Positions 1 through 5,827 of a DNA stretch of 10,570 nucleotides are shown in pieces. A program made the position numbers and the translations under genes. This stretch comes from Deltaproteobacteria bacterium (GTDB lineage Bacteria > Desulfobacterota > Desulfobacteria > Desulfobacterales > JAFDCJ01). The stretch's first letter is position 1. The number at the start of each line of letters is the position of its first letter. The DNA is taken from the NCBI GenBank assembly GCA_019310665.1, contig JAFDDW010000059.1, forward strand, positions 1 through 10,570, read 5' to 3'. The notes under the pieces were generated by a model, which was given only the letters and a program-made list of their open reading frames with translations, did not search any database and had not been told where the DNA came from.

Positions 1-126
1 GCAAAGGTCGCGCGCTAATTCATAGGTAAGCAAAAATTCAGGCGGGATGCGACGGCGGTAAAAATTTTCAAGCCGTTTAATTTGATTCGCCTTTAGACCG
101 CTGGTATTTCCGTAAAGTTTCTTCAA
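1..126 (-). CDS. hflX: HflX-like ribosome-associated GTPase, N-terminal fragment (runs off left edge)
   Basis: The minus strand is open from a TTG codon at 126-124 to the window edge, giving 42 residues. The peptide contains MKKLYGNTSGLK, then a basic RLENFYRRRIPPEF segment and an ELARDLC helix start. This resembles the N-terminus of the HflX GTPase form found in Desulfobacterota and Clostridia; HflX is a ribosome-binding GTPase that splits stalled or stressed ribosomes. The GTPase domain lies outside the window, so no G motifs can be checked. TTG is chosen because no ATG or GTG exists in this frame before an upstream TAG. There is no clear Shine-Dalgarno sequence. It lies beyond the dnaB terminator and so is probably transcribed separately. 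The family call rests on recalled similarity of a short segment only. Confidence 0.66.
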   Translation of the reverse strand, partial: MKKLYGNTSGLKANQIKRLENFYRRRIPPEFLLTYELARDLC

Positions 127-192
127 AGGGGTATGATTTTTATGGAGAGTAATACAGTTTTGTTTATAAAAGTCCTATATCGGGTGAGCATT

Positions 193-225
193 AAAAATGC
201 CTAAAGTGCATTTTAGGCATTTTTT
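193..225 (-). terminator. Intrinsic terminator after dnaB, potentially bidirectional
   Basis: A perfect 10-bp stem pairs AATGCCTAAA (196-205) with TTTAGGCATT (212-221) around a 6-nt loop. It is extended by A-T pairs on both sides. On the minus strand the stem is followed by five Ts (197-193), and on the plus strand it runs into a T tract at 220-225. It lies about 75 nt past the dnaB stop, so it most likely ends the rpsF-dnaB transcript. It would also stop plus-strand transcription. Confidence 0.88.
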
Positions 226-297
226 CGAGCAGCTTTATTTTACGCTAAACCCTGATCTACCACAAAGATACAAACGTTGCTTATAAGGAAGTGGCAA

Positions 298-1677
298 TTA
301 ACCCCTGGCCATAACTTCCTCAGACGCCAAATCTTCAAACCGCGTATAGGAATTTAGAAATGTTAAATATATATCCCCCGTGGGACCGTTGCGCTGTTTG
401 GACAGCAGGATTTCGGCAACCCCTTTATTGGGGTTATCTTCTTCTTTGTTGTATACTTCGTCCCTGTATATGAAGGCAACAACGTCCGCATCCTGTTCCA
501 ATGCTCCGGATTCCCTCAAATCCGAAAGCCGGGGCCTTTTATCATTGCGTTGTTCGAGCATCCGATTGAGCTGTGATAGGGCCAGAACCGGTAAGTCCAG
601 TTCTTTGGCCAGGGCTTTCAAGGATCTGGAAATCTCGGAAATTTCTATGTCCCTCCGTTCGGCACCTGCACGCCCCTGCATAAGCTGCAAATAGTCGATA
701 ACGACTAAGCCGATATTTTTTTCCATTTTGAGCCGACGGGCCTTGGCCCGTATGTCCATGGCCGACAGGCTGGCAGAATCGTCGATATATATAGGGGATT
801 CAGAAAGAATACCGGCGGCATCGGTAAGCCGATGCCAATCTTCCATACTGAAAAATCCGCCCCGTAAGCGGGATGAATCGATACGTGCCTCCGAACAAAG
901 CATCCGTAACGACAGCTGCTCTTTGGACATTTCCAGTGAAAATACGGCCACTGGTATGTTGGCATCCACCGCTGCATTTCGGGCGATGTTCAGTGCCAGA
1001 GCGGTTTTACCCATGCTGGGTCGCGCAGCCAGGATGATGAGGTCGGAGTTCTGAAACCCTGAGGTCAGGTTGTCCAGACGGCTAAATCCTGTCGGGATTC
1101 CGGTCACCAGACTGCGATTACCCTGATTTTCTTCCAGGGTTTCAATGTTGCCGAGGATTATCTTGCTAAGGGGATAAAAGGCCTGCTGGGATTTTTTCTC
1201 AGAAATTTCAAAAATAGCGGATTCCGCAAAGTCGATGACATCATCGGCGTTACCCCTTTCTTCGAAACAGCGTTTGACGATGGCATTGGCCTTTTCGATC
1301 AACCGTCTTAATGCGGCCTTATCATGGACAATTTTGGCATAATGCTGAGCATTGACCGCCAATGGTACGGTATCGACCAGCCTTGCGAGATAGCTGGCAC
1401 TTCCGATCTCTTCCAGGTGTCCTTTTTCTTTTAGCTTGTTGGCCAGAGTGACAAGGTCTATCGGTTCCGCTTTGTTAAACAGATCGGTGATAGCGGCATA
1501 AATTTTCTGGTGAGCGGTTCGGTAGAAATCTTCCGGGGCCAGTATCTCGATGACATCCAGCAGGGTATTGTTATCGACGAGGATGGCACTGATGAGGGAT
1601 TCCTCCGCTTCGATATTTTGCGGCGGAAGATTGTACGGTGCCGGATCTTTTGGATTTTGCCCTTGGCGTTCGGCCAT
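298..1677 (-). CDS. dnaB: Replicative DNA helicase DnaB
   Basis: This 459-residue protein has the normal length and architecture of the hexameric 5'-3' helicase that unwinds DNA at the replication fork and recruits primase. The N-terminal domain covers about residues 15-120 (NLPPQNIEAEESLISAIL). A linker follows, then a RecA-like ATPase from about residue 190 (TGIPTGFSRLDNLTSGF). Visible motifs are Walker A ARPSMGKT (218-225), catalytic glutamate in SLEMS (E249), Walker B VVIDYLQLM (325-333), the glutamine in LSQLNR (367-372) and the arginine-finger region KQRNGPTG (427-434). There is no intein insertion. It is the last gene of the rpsF operon, 78 bases after rplI, with the terminator at 193-225 behind it. 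No convincing Shine-Dalgarno sequence precedes its ATG, but this start gives the usual N-terminus. Confidence 0.98.
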   Translation of the reverse strand: MAERQGQNPKDPAPYNLPPQNIEAEESLISAILVDNNTLLDVIEILAPEDFYRTAHQKIYAAITDLFNKAEPIDLVTLANKLKEKGHLEEIGSASYLARLVDTVPLAVNAQHYAKIVHDKAALRRLIEKANAIVKRCFEERGNADDVIDFAESAIFEISEKKSQQAFYPLSKIILGNIETLEENQGNRSLVTGIPTGFSRLDNLTSGFQNSDLIILAARPSMGKTALALNIARNAAVDANIPVAVFSLEMSKEQLSLRMLCSEARIDSSRLRGGFFSMEDWHRLTDAAGILSESPIYIDDSASLSAMDIRAKARRLKMEKNIGLVVIDYLQLMQGRAGAERRDIEISEISRSLKALAKELDLPVLALSQLNRMLEQRNDKRPRLSDLRESGALEQDADVVAFIYRDEVYNKEEDNPNKGVAEILLSKQRNGPTGDIYLTFLNSYTRFEDLASEEVMARG

Positions 1678-1755
1678 TAGTTATTCAATAGTCATTTCAG
1701 GGTTTTTATTAGAAAAAAAGTATTTTTAACCTTTTGTTTCAATATTCAATTTTCA

Positions 1756-2199
1756 CTACTCGGGTACAATTTCAACTGTAATTTCAGGCTCAACTTCTTT
1801 ATAGACCCGGATTGGAATTTTGAAGCTACCAATTTCTTTGATCGGCTCTTTCATGAGAATCATTCTTTTTTCGACCACAATTTCCTGACCGGCAAGGGCG
1901 TCAATGATATCTCTGGTTGAGACCGATCCGTAAAGGCGGTCTTCTTCGCTGACTTTGGCAGATATCTGACACACAACGCCTTCAAGCTTCTGGGCCATTT
2001 CTTCCGCCAGTTTACGCTCTTTGGCAATCTGGATGTCAAATTTGGTCTTTTCTTGTGCCATTTTGTGCCGGTTTTGCGGCGTGGCCAAAACTGCTTTGTC
2101 TTGGGGCAGCAAGTAGTTGCGCGCATAGCCATCAGCTACGGCAACCTCGCTGCCGATTATTCCCAGGGAGTTTATGGTCTCTTTTAAAATTACTTTCAT
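1756..2199 (-). CDS. rplI: 50S ribosomal protein L9
   Basis: At 147 residues this is the normal L9 size. L9 binds 23S rRNA through its N-terminal domain and reaches out along the ribosome surface with a long helix. The N-terminal domain (about 1-45) begins MKVILKETINSLGIIG and has the family signature around ADGYARNYLLPQDKAV. A charged connecting helix follows (about 43-78). The C-terminal domain contains DRLYGSVSTRDIIDAL and ends in an acidic EPEITVEIVPE strand. A good Shine-Dalgarno sequence, GGAGG (complement of 2208-2212), sits 8 bases before the ATG. The gene lies between the DUF2232 gene and dnaB, as in many rpsF operons. Confidence 0.98.
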   Translation of the reverse strand: MKVILKETINSLGIIGSEVAVADGYARNYLLPQDKAVLATPQNRHKMAQEKTKFDIQIAKERKLAEEMAQKLEGVVCQISAKVSEEDRLYGSVSTRDIIDALAGQEIVVEKRMILMKEPIKEIGSFKIPIRVYKEVEPEITVEIVPE

Positions 2200-2238
2200 T
2201 TTTAAAACCTCCGCAATGTAATTGAATATTTAATATTT

Positions 2239-3155
2239 CTAGCCCGCCTGTTTACCCAATCTTCTAAAATTTATCCATAAATCAAAAAACCCAAGTCCGA
2301 TGACGGCCAACAAAATTAACTGCTGAAGGGCCATAAGCGTGTAAAGGAAAACCCGTAAAATTTTAGGGAACCGCTTTTTATTAAAATAATATGAAACGAT
2401 GGCGATGCCCTGGAAAAAGTAAACATCAGCAGGCCGTTTAACCCAATGACCTTAATAACCGGAATCGGCAGAAATAATGCCAGACCGCAGCCAATGACAA
2501 CCCATACCAGATAATCAGGGGCCTTCCACAATTTCAAGGGCCCAAAATCCGGATAATAAAGCGACCGGCTTATCAGCACCGGTTTCGCAATCAGAATGCT
2601 GATCCAGGTAACAAACAGGGTCGAAGTTGAGACCAGAGCGGGAATGATTGTCACCAGAACATGCTGGATTTTGTCCAGGGACTGGGAGATCAGCTGGACA
2701 TTTTCTTGCGACATGCCCATGCTCTGGTACAACACCAGGGTGAGTTCCAGATTTTTTGCAACGTAGTTGGATACGATGCCGAAAACACCTTCACCGGTCA
2801 GCATGCTGGATATTATCAGACCGATCAAACCCGACAGAACGACACTGCCGGACGCATAGAGCGTTGTTTTTTCGATCGATAGGTTTAACTCAAATAATTC
2901 ACCCAGGATAAATCCGATCAGCAGAAGTCCGGCAAAAAACAATATATCGAGGGAAATACCGCCGATGAAAACCACCATAACGAGGCTTGAGATGATAGGA
3001 ATCACCAACCCGTTTATCCGTCCCAGCCGCAAGCGGTAAAAAAGAATCGGCAAGGGAATAAACAACGCAGCCACAAACCCGATAATCGGAATGAATACCG
3101 AAATGAGAAATATCAGGCTTGTAACTGAGACACCAGTGACTATATCCTTTACCAT
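2239..3155 (-). CDS. DUF2232 (YybS-like) integral membrane protein, interrupted by a -1 frameshift
   Basis: The uninterrupted frame runs 3155-2316 (279 aa). It is strongly hydrophobic, with about seven or more membrane segments (for example residues 11-38, 47-66, 69-88, 104-119, 163-190, 216-236). This fits DUF2232, a membrane family of uncertain function often encoded between rpsR and rplI. At residue 247 (ACT TTT TCC, 2420-2412) the frame slips. After that the uninterrupted frame gives the atypical tail SRASPSFHII. The -1 frame instead continues FQGIAIVSYYF and then NKKRFPKILRVFLYTLMALQ, followed by a last hydrophobic segment LILLAVIGLGFFDLWI, to a TAG at 2241-2239. The corrected product is about 305 aa. 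One missing T in the T5 run explains it, through a sequence error, a mutation or slippage. No Shine-Dalgarno sequence precedes the ATG. The frame stays open upstream to about 3245 but has no usual start codon there. Confidence 0.85.
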
Positions 3156-3222
3156 TTGCGTTGCTGTGCCGATAAAAGTTTGCGGGAAATCCCCGGCCTT
3201 GCCGGCTGTTGAATCCTCTTTA

Positions 3223-3513
3223 TCAGCGAATTTCGACGGATCCTACGAATGGCAGAAAGGCAATCGTTCGGGCCTGCTTGATCGCATGGGTGAGGGTGCG
3301 CTGATGCTTGGCGCAACACCCGGATAATCGTCGGGGAATGATTTTGCCGCGCTCGGTGATAAAATATCTCAAGGATTTAGGGTCTTTATAGCTAATTACC
3401 AGACTTGAATCTGCACAGAATCGGCAAACCTTCCGGCGATGGTATACTCTTTTTTTCCTTCTCGGGTTCTGGTTTTTCCTATTGCCTCTCGGGCCTCTTG
3501 ACGGTACGGCCAT
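3223..3513 (-). CDS. rpsR: 30S ribosomal protein S18, zinc-binding (C+) type
   Basis: This 96-residue protein has a basic N-terminus (SRGPRGNRKNQNPRRKKR) and the S18 core with YKDPKSLRYFITERGKIIPRR and AKHQRTLTHAIKQARTIAFLPF. S18 forms a dimer with S6 on the 30S platform. Four ligands suitable for zinc are visible: C30 and C33 (CRFC), C67 and H70 (CAKH), so it is the metal-binding form rather than the cysteine-poor E. coli form. The AGGAGG ribosome site lies inside the last codons of rpsF, and only 3 bases separate the rpsF stop from this ATG, so translation of the two genes is probably coupled. The six C-terminal residues GSVEIR extend slightly past the usual FLPF end. Confidence 0.97.
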   Translation of the reverse strand: MAVPSRGPRGNRKNQNPRRKKRVYHRRKVCRFCADSSLVISYKDPKSLRYFITERGKIIPRRLSGCCAKHQRTLTHAIKQARTIAFLPFVGSVEIR

Positions 3514-3516
3514 GAT

Positions 3517-4188
3517 TTATGCCTCCTCTGGATTTTTCAATGGGGTCGTTTCCACTGCAGAATCAGCCTCATCGGAAGAGGGCACATCTTCTTTTTTCGT
3601 CTCTTCCCGGTTGACTTCTGATTCTTCTACGGGGGCAGTATCCACCTCTTTTACGGGGGCAGTACCCACCTCTTTTTCAGGAGCAGTTTCCACCTCTACA
3701 GGAGCAGTTTCCACCTCTACAGGAGCAGTCTCCACCTCTACAGGAGCAGTCTCCACTTTTACAGGGGCAGTCTCCACCTCTTTTTGGGTTTCTTCCGGAG
3801 CCTCTTCCACATCTGTTTTGCTTTCCGCAGCGGCCATTTTTGCGGCCTCTTTTGCGGCCTCTTTTGCGGCCTTTTCCTCCTTGATTTTTTCAAGGTCGGC
3901 ATCTTTGTCCAGCAAAACGGTCATATATTTGAGTGCCCGATCGTCAATGCGGAAGAAACGTTCGATTTCATTTACCAGGGGTGACAATCCGCAGTAATCA
4001 AACCGCACGTAATAGCCACGTGCCCTTTTCTTAATCTCGTAGGCCAGTTTCCTTTCGCCCCAATCATCGGTTAAAACCAAAAATCCGTCCATCTGGGAGA
4101 TCAGTTCTTCGACTCTTTCAACGACCTGATCCCGTATGTCCTGAGACAAATCAGGATCAATAATAACAAATGTTTCGTACCTTCGCAT
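3517..4188 (-). CDS. rpsF: 30S ribosomal protein S6 with a long repetitive acidic C-terminal tail
   Basis: Residues 1-96 are a standard S6 fold (MRRYETFVIIDPDL, then GERKLAYEIKKRARGYYVRFDY and RFFRIDDRALKYMTVLLDKD), which pairs with S18 in the 30S platform. The total length of 223 residues is far above the usual 95-135. The extra part has three pieces: a lysine/alanine-rich probable helix (about 98-121, with AAKE repeats), a run of seven VETAPVE-like units (about 138-188), and an acidic end (EESEVNREETKKEDVPSSDE). Both repeat blocks are also clear in the DNA. The start has a strong Shine-Dalgarno sequence AAAGGAG (complement of 4194-4200) 5 bases upstream. It is the first gene of the operon. 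The domain call is certain; the role of the tail is unknown. Confidence 0.97.
   Translation of the reverse strand: MRRYETFVIIDPDLSQDIRDQVVERVEELISQMDGFLVLTDDWGERKLAYEIKKRARGYYVRFDYCGLSPLVNEIERFFRIDDRALKYMTVLLDKDADLEKIKEEKAAKEAAKEAAKMAAAESKTDVEEAPEETQKEVETAPVKVETAPVEVETAPVEVETAPVEVETAPEKEVGTAPVKEVDTAPVEESEVNREETKKEDVPSSDEADSAVETTPLKNPEEA
3631..3785. repeat. In-frame 21/24-bp tandem repeat inside rpsF
   Basis: About seven head-to-tail units are visible on the plus strand. The first two are 24 bp (3631-3654, 3655-3678). These are followed by 21-bp units beginning AGGAGCAGT at 3679, 3700, 3721 and 3742, and a partial unit at 3763. Each encodes a VETAPVE-like block. Several neighbouring 21-bp units differ by only one to three bases, which suggests recent slippage or duplication. 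All unit lengths are multiples of three, so the frame is kept. Confidence 0.93.
3841..3875. repeat. 12-bp tandem repeat inside rpsF (AAKE-coding)
   Basis: The 12-mer TGCGGCCTCTTT occurs at 3841-3852 and 3853-3864, followed by a close partial copy from 3865. It encodes the EAAKEAAKEAAK stretch that links the S6 core to the VETAPVE repeats. Confidence 0.88.
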
Positions 4189-4275
4189 GCATTCTCCTTT
4201 CGGCTAATAAAGCCCTGGTGTTATCCAGAGCAAGGATTGGATTTTCTTATTTTTTAACAATGAAGCTGAATAAAA
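4189..4275 (-). promoter_or_regulatory. rpsF 5' leader with small hairpin (possible S6:S18 control element)
   Basis: If transcription starts near 4275, the leader is about 87 nt. It contains a 6-bp hairpin, CTCTGG (4230-4225) with CCAGGG (4218-4213), including one G-U pair and a 6-nt loop. A CCG lies just before the AAAGGAG ribosome site. Many bacteria have an rpsF leader bound by the S6:S18 dimer. Whether this hairpin is that element could not be tested here. Confidence 0.3.
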
Positions 4276-4281
4276 CCAATT

Positions 4282-4311
4282 TTAATAGCATTAACAAAAA
4301 ATGGTTGTCAA
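4282..4311 (-). promoter_or_regulatory. Sigma-70-type promoter of the rpsF-dnaB operon
   Basis: On the minus strand a perfect -35 box TTGACA (complement of 4306-4311) is followed after 18 bases by TATTAA (complement of 4282-4287), which matches the -10 consensus at 4 of 6 positions. The predicted start near 4275 leaves a leader of about 87 nt to the rpsF ATG. The position and AT-rich surroundings fit. Confidence 0.6.
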
Positions 4312-4393
4312 GATGATTCTTGTGATAACTCAAAGTAACGTCAAAGTAGACTCTATCTGACTCAGATATAAATAATGTGTTTCTCTGATTAGC

Positions 4394-4567
4394 AACCAAA
4401 ATCCCAAATCTCAAATTCCAAATTCCAAATAATATCCAAATTCCAAATTCCAATAAGCAAAATATTCCGATCACTTAAATAGTTTTCGCGCACATTGTGC
4501 CTGTTTTGAATTTAGAATTTCGGTCATTGGGATTTGTTTGAAATTTGGTTTTTGGTGCTTGTAATTT
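4394..4567. repeat. Imperfect inverted repeat made of degenerate GAATTTG-like heptamers
   Basis: The left arm (4394-4460) is a string of CCAAATT/CAAATTCC words. The right arm (4503-4567) carries the complementary type (GAATTTAGAATTT, GGGATTTG, GAAATTTGG). The two arms match each other as inverted copies with many mismatches over about 60 bases. They flank a short centre that contains the palindrome GCACATTGTGC (4490-4500). It lies upstream of the rpsF promoter, outside any gene. Similar degenerate intergenic word repeats are common in Desulfobacterota genomes (recalled, not searched). Confidence 0.6.
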
Positions 4568-4656
4568 CCATTATTTTCATTAAGTAACCTATTGCCTTAA
4601 ATTCAGATTATAGCCCTGTTATGATCTCGTTCGTAGATTGGCTCAACGGGTCCAAT

Positions 4657-4690
4657 AAAAAAAGGTTAGCTTTCAATATACAAGCTAACC
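4657..4690 (-). terminator. Intrinsic terminator downstream of the REC-GGDEF gene
   Basis: A perfect 9-bp stem pairs GGTTAGCTT (4664-4672) with AAGCTAACC (4682-4690) around a 9-nt loop. On the minus strand it is followed directly by seven Ts (4663-4657). There is no T tract on the plus-strand side, so it acts for leftward transcription. It lies 145 nt past the stop of the gene ending at 4835. Confidence 0.88.
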
Positions 4691-4756
4691 CTGCTAAAAC
4701 TTTTCTGATCGTGAAGACAAAATACGGTGTCACGTGCTAATTTGGGAAGCTGATCG
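4657..4756 (-). ncRNA. Candidate small RNA of about 100 nt
   Basis: On the minus strand TTGACA (complement of 4786-4791) and TAAAAA (complement of 4763-4768) are 17 bases apart. This predicts a start near 4756 and an end at the strong terminator at 4657-4690. The predicted transcript has no open frame of note and contains ACGATCAG twice (complements of 4705-4712 and 4750-4757). The evidence is positional only. The promoter-like boxes could be chance in AT-rich sequence, and the terminator may serve only the upstream gene. Confidence 0.22.
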
Positions 4757-4762
4757 TCCTAA

Positions 4763-4791
4763 TTTTTAAGACACCTCATGTCGAATGTCAA
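4763..4791 (-). promoter_or_regulatory. Possible sigma-70-type promoter between the REC-GGDEF stop and its terminator
   Basis: A perfect -35 TTGACA and a 4-of-6 -10 box TAAAAA lie 17 bases apart on the minus strand. They sit after the stop codon at 4835 and before the terminator at 4690. Confidence 0.3.
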
Positions 4792-4834
4792 GGGATATTA
4801 TTGCAGTTGTAAACTTCTGAACCGGTTCAAGAGT

Positions 4835-5827
4835 TTAATCACCTAATCTTTGTTTGCCGGCTTGGCCAATAGAAAACCTTCGCAAATCATTTTCTAACTG
4901 CAGTGACTCAAGCGCTTGTTCCAGCATTTTCTTATCAAACACTTTAACACGTCCTCGGCCCTGCTCCTTGCAGTGCGATAGAGCCATTTCAGCATCTCGC
5001 AGGACTTCATCAGGAGATTCACAGAAAACCGTCTTCATCACTATCCCAATGCTGACGCTAATATTCACTCGATTGCCATCCATTACAAAGGCCTGCTCAG
5101 CGGCGTTCCGACAGTGTTCGGCAATCTCGATCACTTTTTCATATCCTTCGGAATCTTCTATCAGAACGGCGAACTCATCACCATCCATGCGCGCAATGGT
5201 ATCTGTTGGTCGAATACAAGTTTTAAAGCGTTTGGATAATTCGGATAAAACCCGGTCACCGATATTCAGGCCATAAGCATCGTTTACCACTTTGAATTGA
5301 TCGATATCGATCAAAAAAGCAGCAAAGGAACGATTATTATCGCGCTTGATCCTGGAAATCGCTTTTTGTAATCGATCCATGAATAAAGATCGGGCGGCAA
5401 GACCGGTGAGTGAATCAGAGAGAAGCTTTTGATGGACTTTATCTTCGACTGCCTGACGCTTCAGCGCGCGTCGTTCTATCCCCCGTGCGATTGAGTCTTT
5501 AACGGATGAGAGGCTAAGCGGCTTTTCCAGGAAATCGCTGACTTCAAGCCTTATGGCTTCAAGTGAGCTGTCCATATTGCCCTTGCCGGTGATAACGATT
5601 GGAATTATATCAGGGGTTGACTGCCTGATTTCCTTTATAACTTCGAGGCCGTTAATATCAGGAAGGCATAGATCGGCAATCAGGATATCATATGATCGTT
5701 TCTGCCCCAACTGAATACCGCTGATTCCGTCACCGGCCAAATCCACCTCGAAATCCTCTGAAGCAAGCCCGATTTGCAGGGCTTTGCGAATTGAAGCTTC
5801 ATCATCAATGACTAATATACGTTCCAT
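4835..5827 (-). CDS. Response regulator with diguanylate cyclase output (REC-GGDEF)
   Basis: The protein has 330 residues. The receiver domain (about 1-120) has acidic residues D8/D9, phospho-acceptor D52 (in IADLCLPDING), T80 and K102. The GGDEF domain (about 134-300) makes c-di-GMP from two GTP when active. It shows DSLTGLAAR, metal-binding FLIDIDQFK (D174), VND (182-183), signature DGDEF (215-219) with the first G replaced by D, and an inhibitory product site RPTD (206-209) five residues before it. The tail MLEQALESLQLENDLRR looks like the usual GGDEF-to-EAL linker, but the protein ends about 15 residues later with no EAL domain. The start has a GGGGGA ribosome site about 10 bases upstream and a sigma-54 promoter match at 5879-5894. 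Activity with DGDEF is likely but not certain. Confidence 0.93.
   Translation of the reverse strand: MERILVIDDEASIRKALQIGLASEDFEVDLAGDGISGIQLGQKRSYDILIADLCLPDINGLEVIKEIRQSTPDIIPIVITGKGNMDSSLEAIRLEVSDFLEKPLSLSSVKDSIARGIERRALKRQAVEDKVHQKLLSDSLTGLAARSLFMDRLQKAISRIKRDNNRSFAAFLIDIDQFKVVNDAYGLNIGDRVLSELSKRFKTCIRPTDTIARMDGDEFAVLIEDSEGYEKVIEIAEHCRNAAEQAFVMDGNRVNISVSIGIVMKTVFCESPDEVLRDAEMALSHCKEQGRGRVKVFDKKMLEQALESLQLENDLRRFSIGQAGKQRLGD

Larger units (their letters stand above)
4189..4834. other. Gene-free interval between rpsF and the REC-GGDEF gene
   Basis: This 646-base AT-rich stretch has no credible coding region. It holds the rpsF leader and promoter at the left, the heptamer inverted repeat in the centre, and a terminator with a possible small RNA at the right. 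About 4312-4393 and 4568-4656 show nothing I can name. Confidence 0.7.

Noticed and set aside
728..1054. Plus-strand open frame inside dnaB
   Set aside because: It is a reverse-strand shadow of the dnaB ATPase region with no recognisable protein features.
3482..3997. Plus-strand open frame of 171 codons with STGAV repeats
   Set aside because: It is antisense to rpsF. Its repeats come from the real VETAPVE repeat, and low stop frequency there follows from the repeat composition.
4247..4474. Minus-strand open frame of 75 codons upstream of rpsF
   Set aside because: Its FGIWILFGIWNLRFGI part is only the translation of the heptamer repeat, it covers the rpsF promoter, and it has no ribosome site or family resemblance.
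4657..4834. c-di-GMP riboswitch near the cyclase gene
   Set aside because: I looked for the conserved GEMM-type core in the gene-free intervals and saw nothing that matches. The only clear structure is the terminator.
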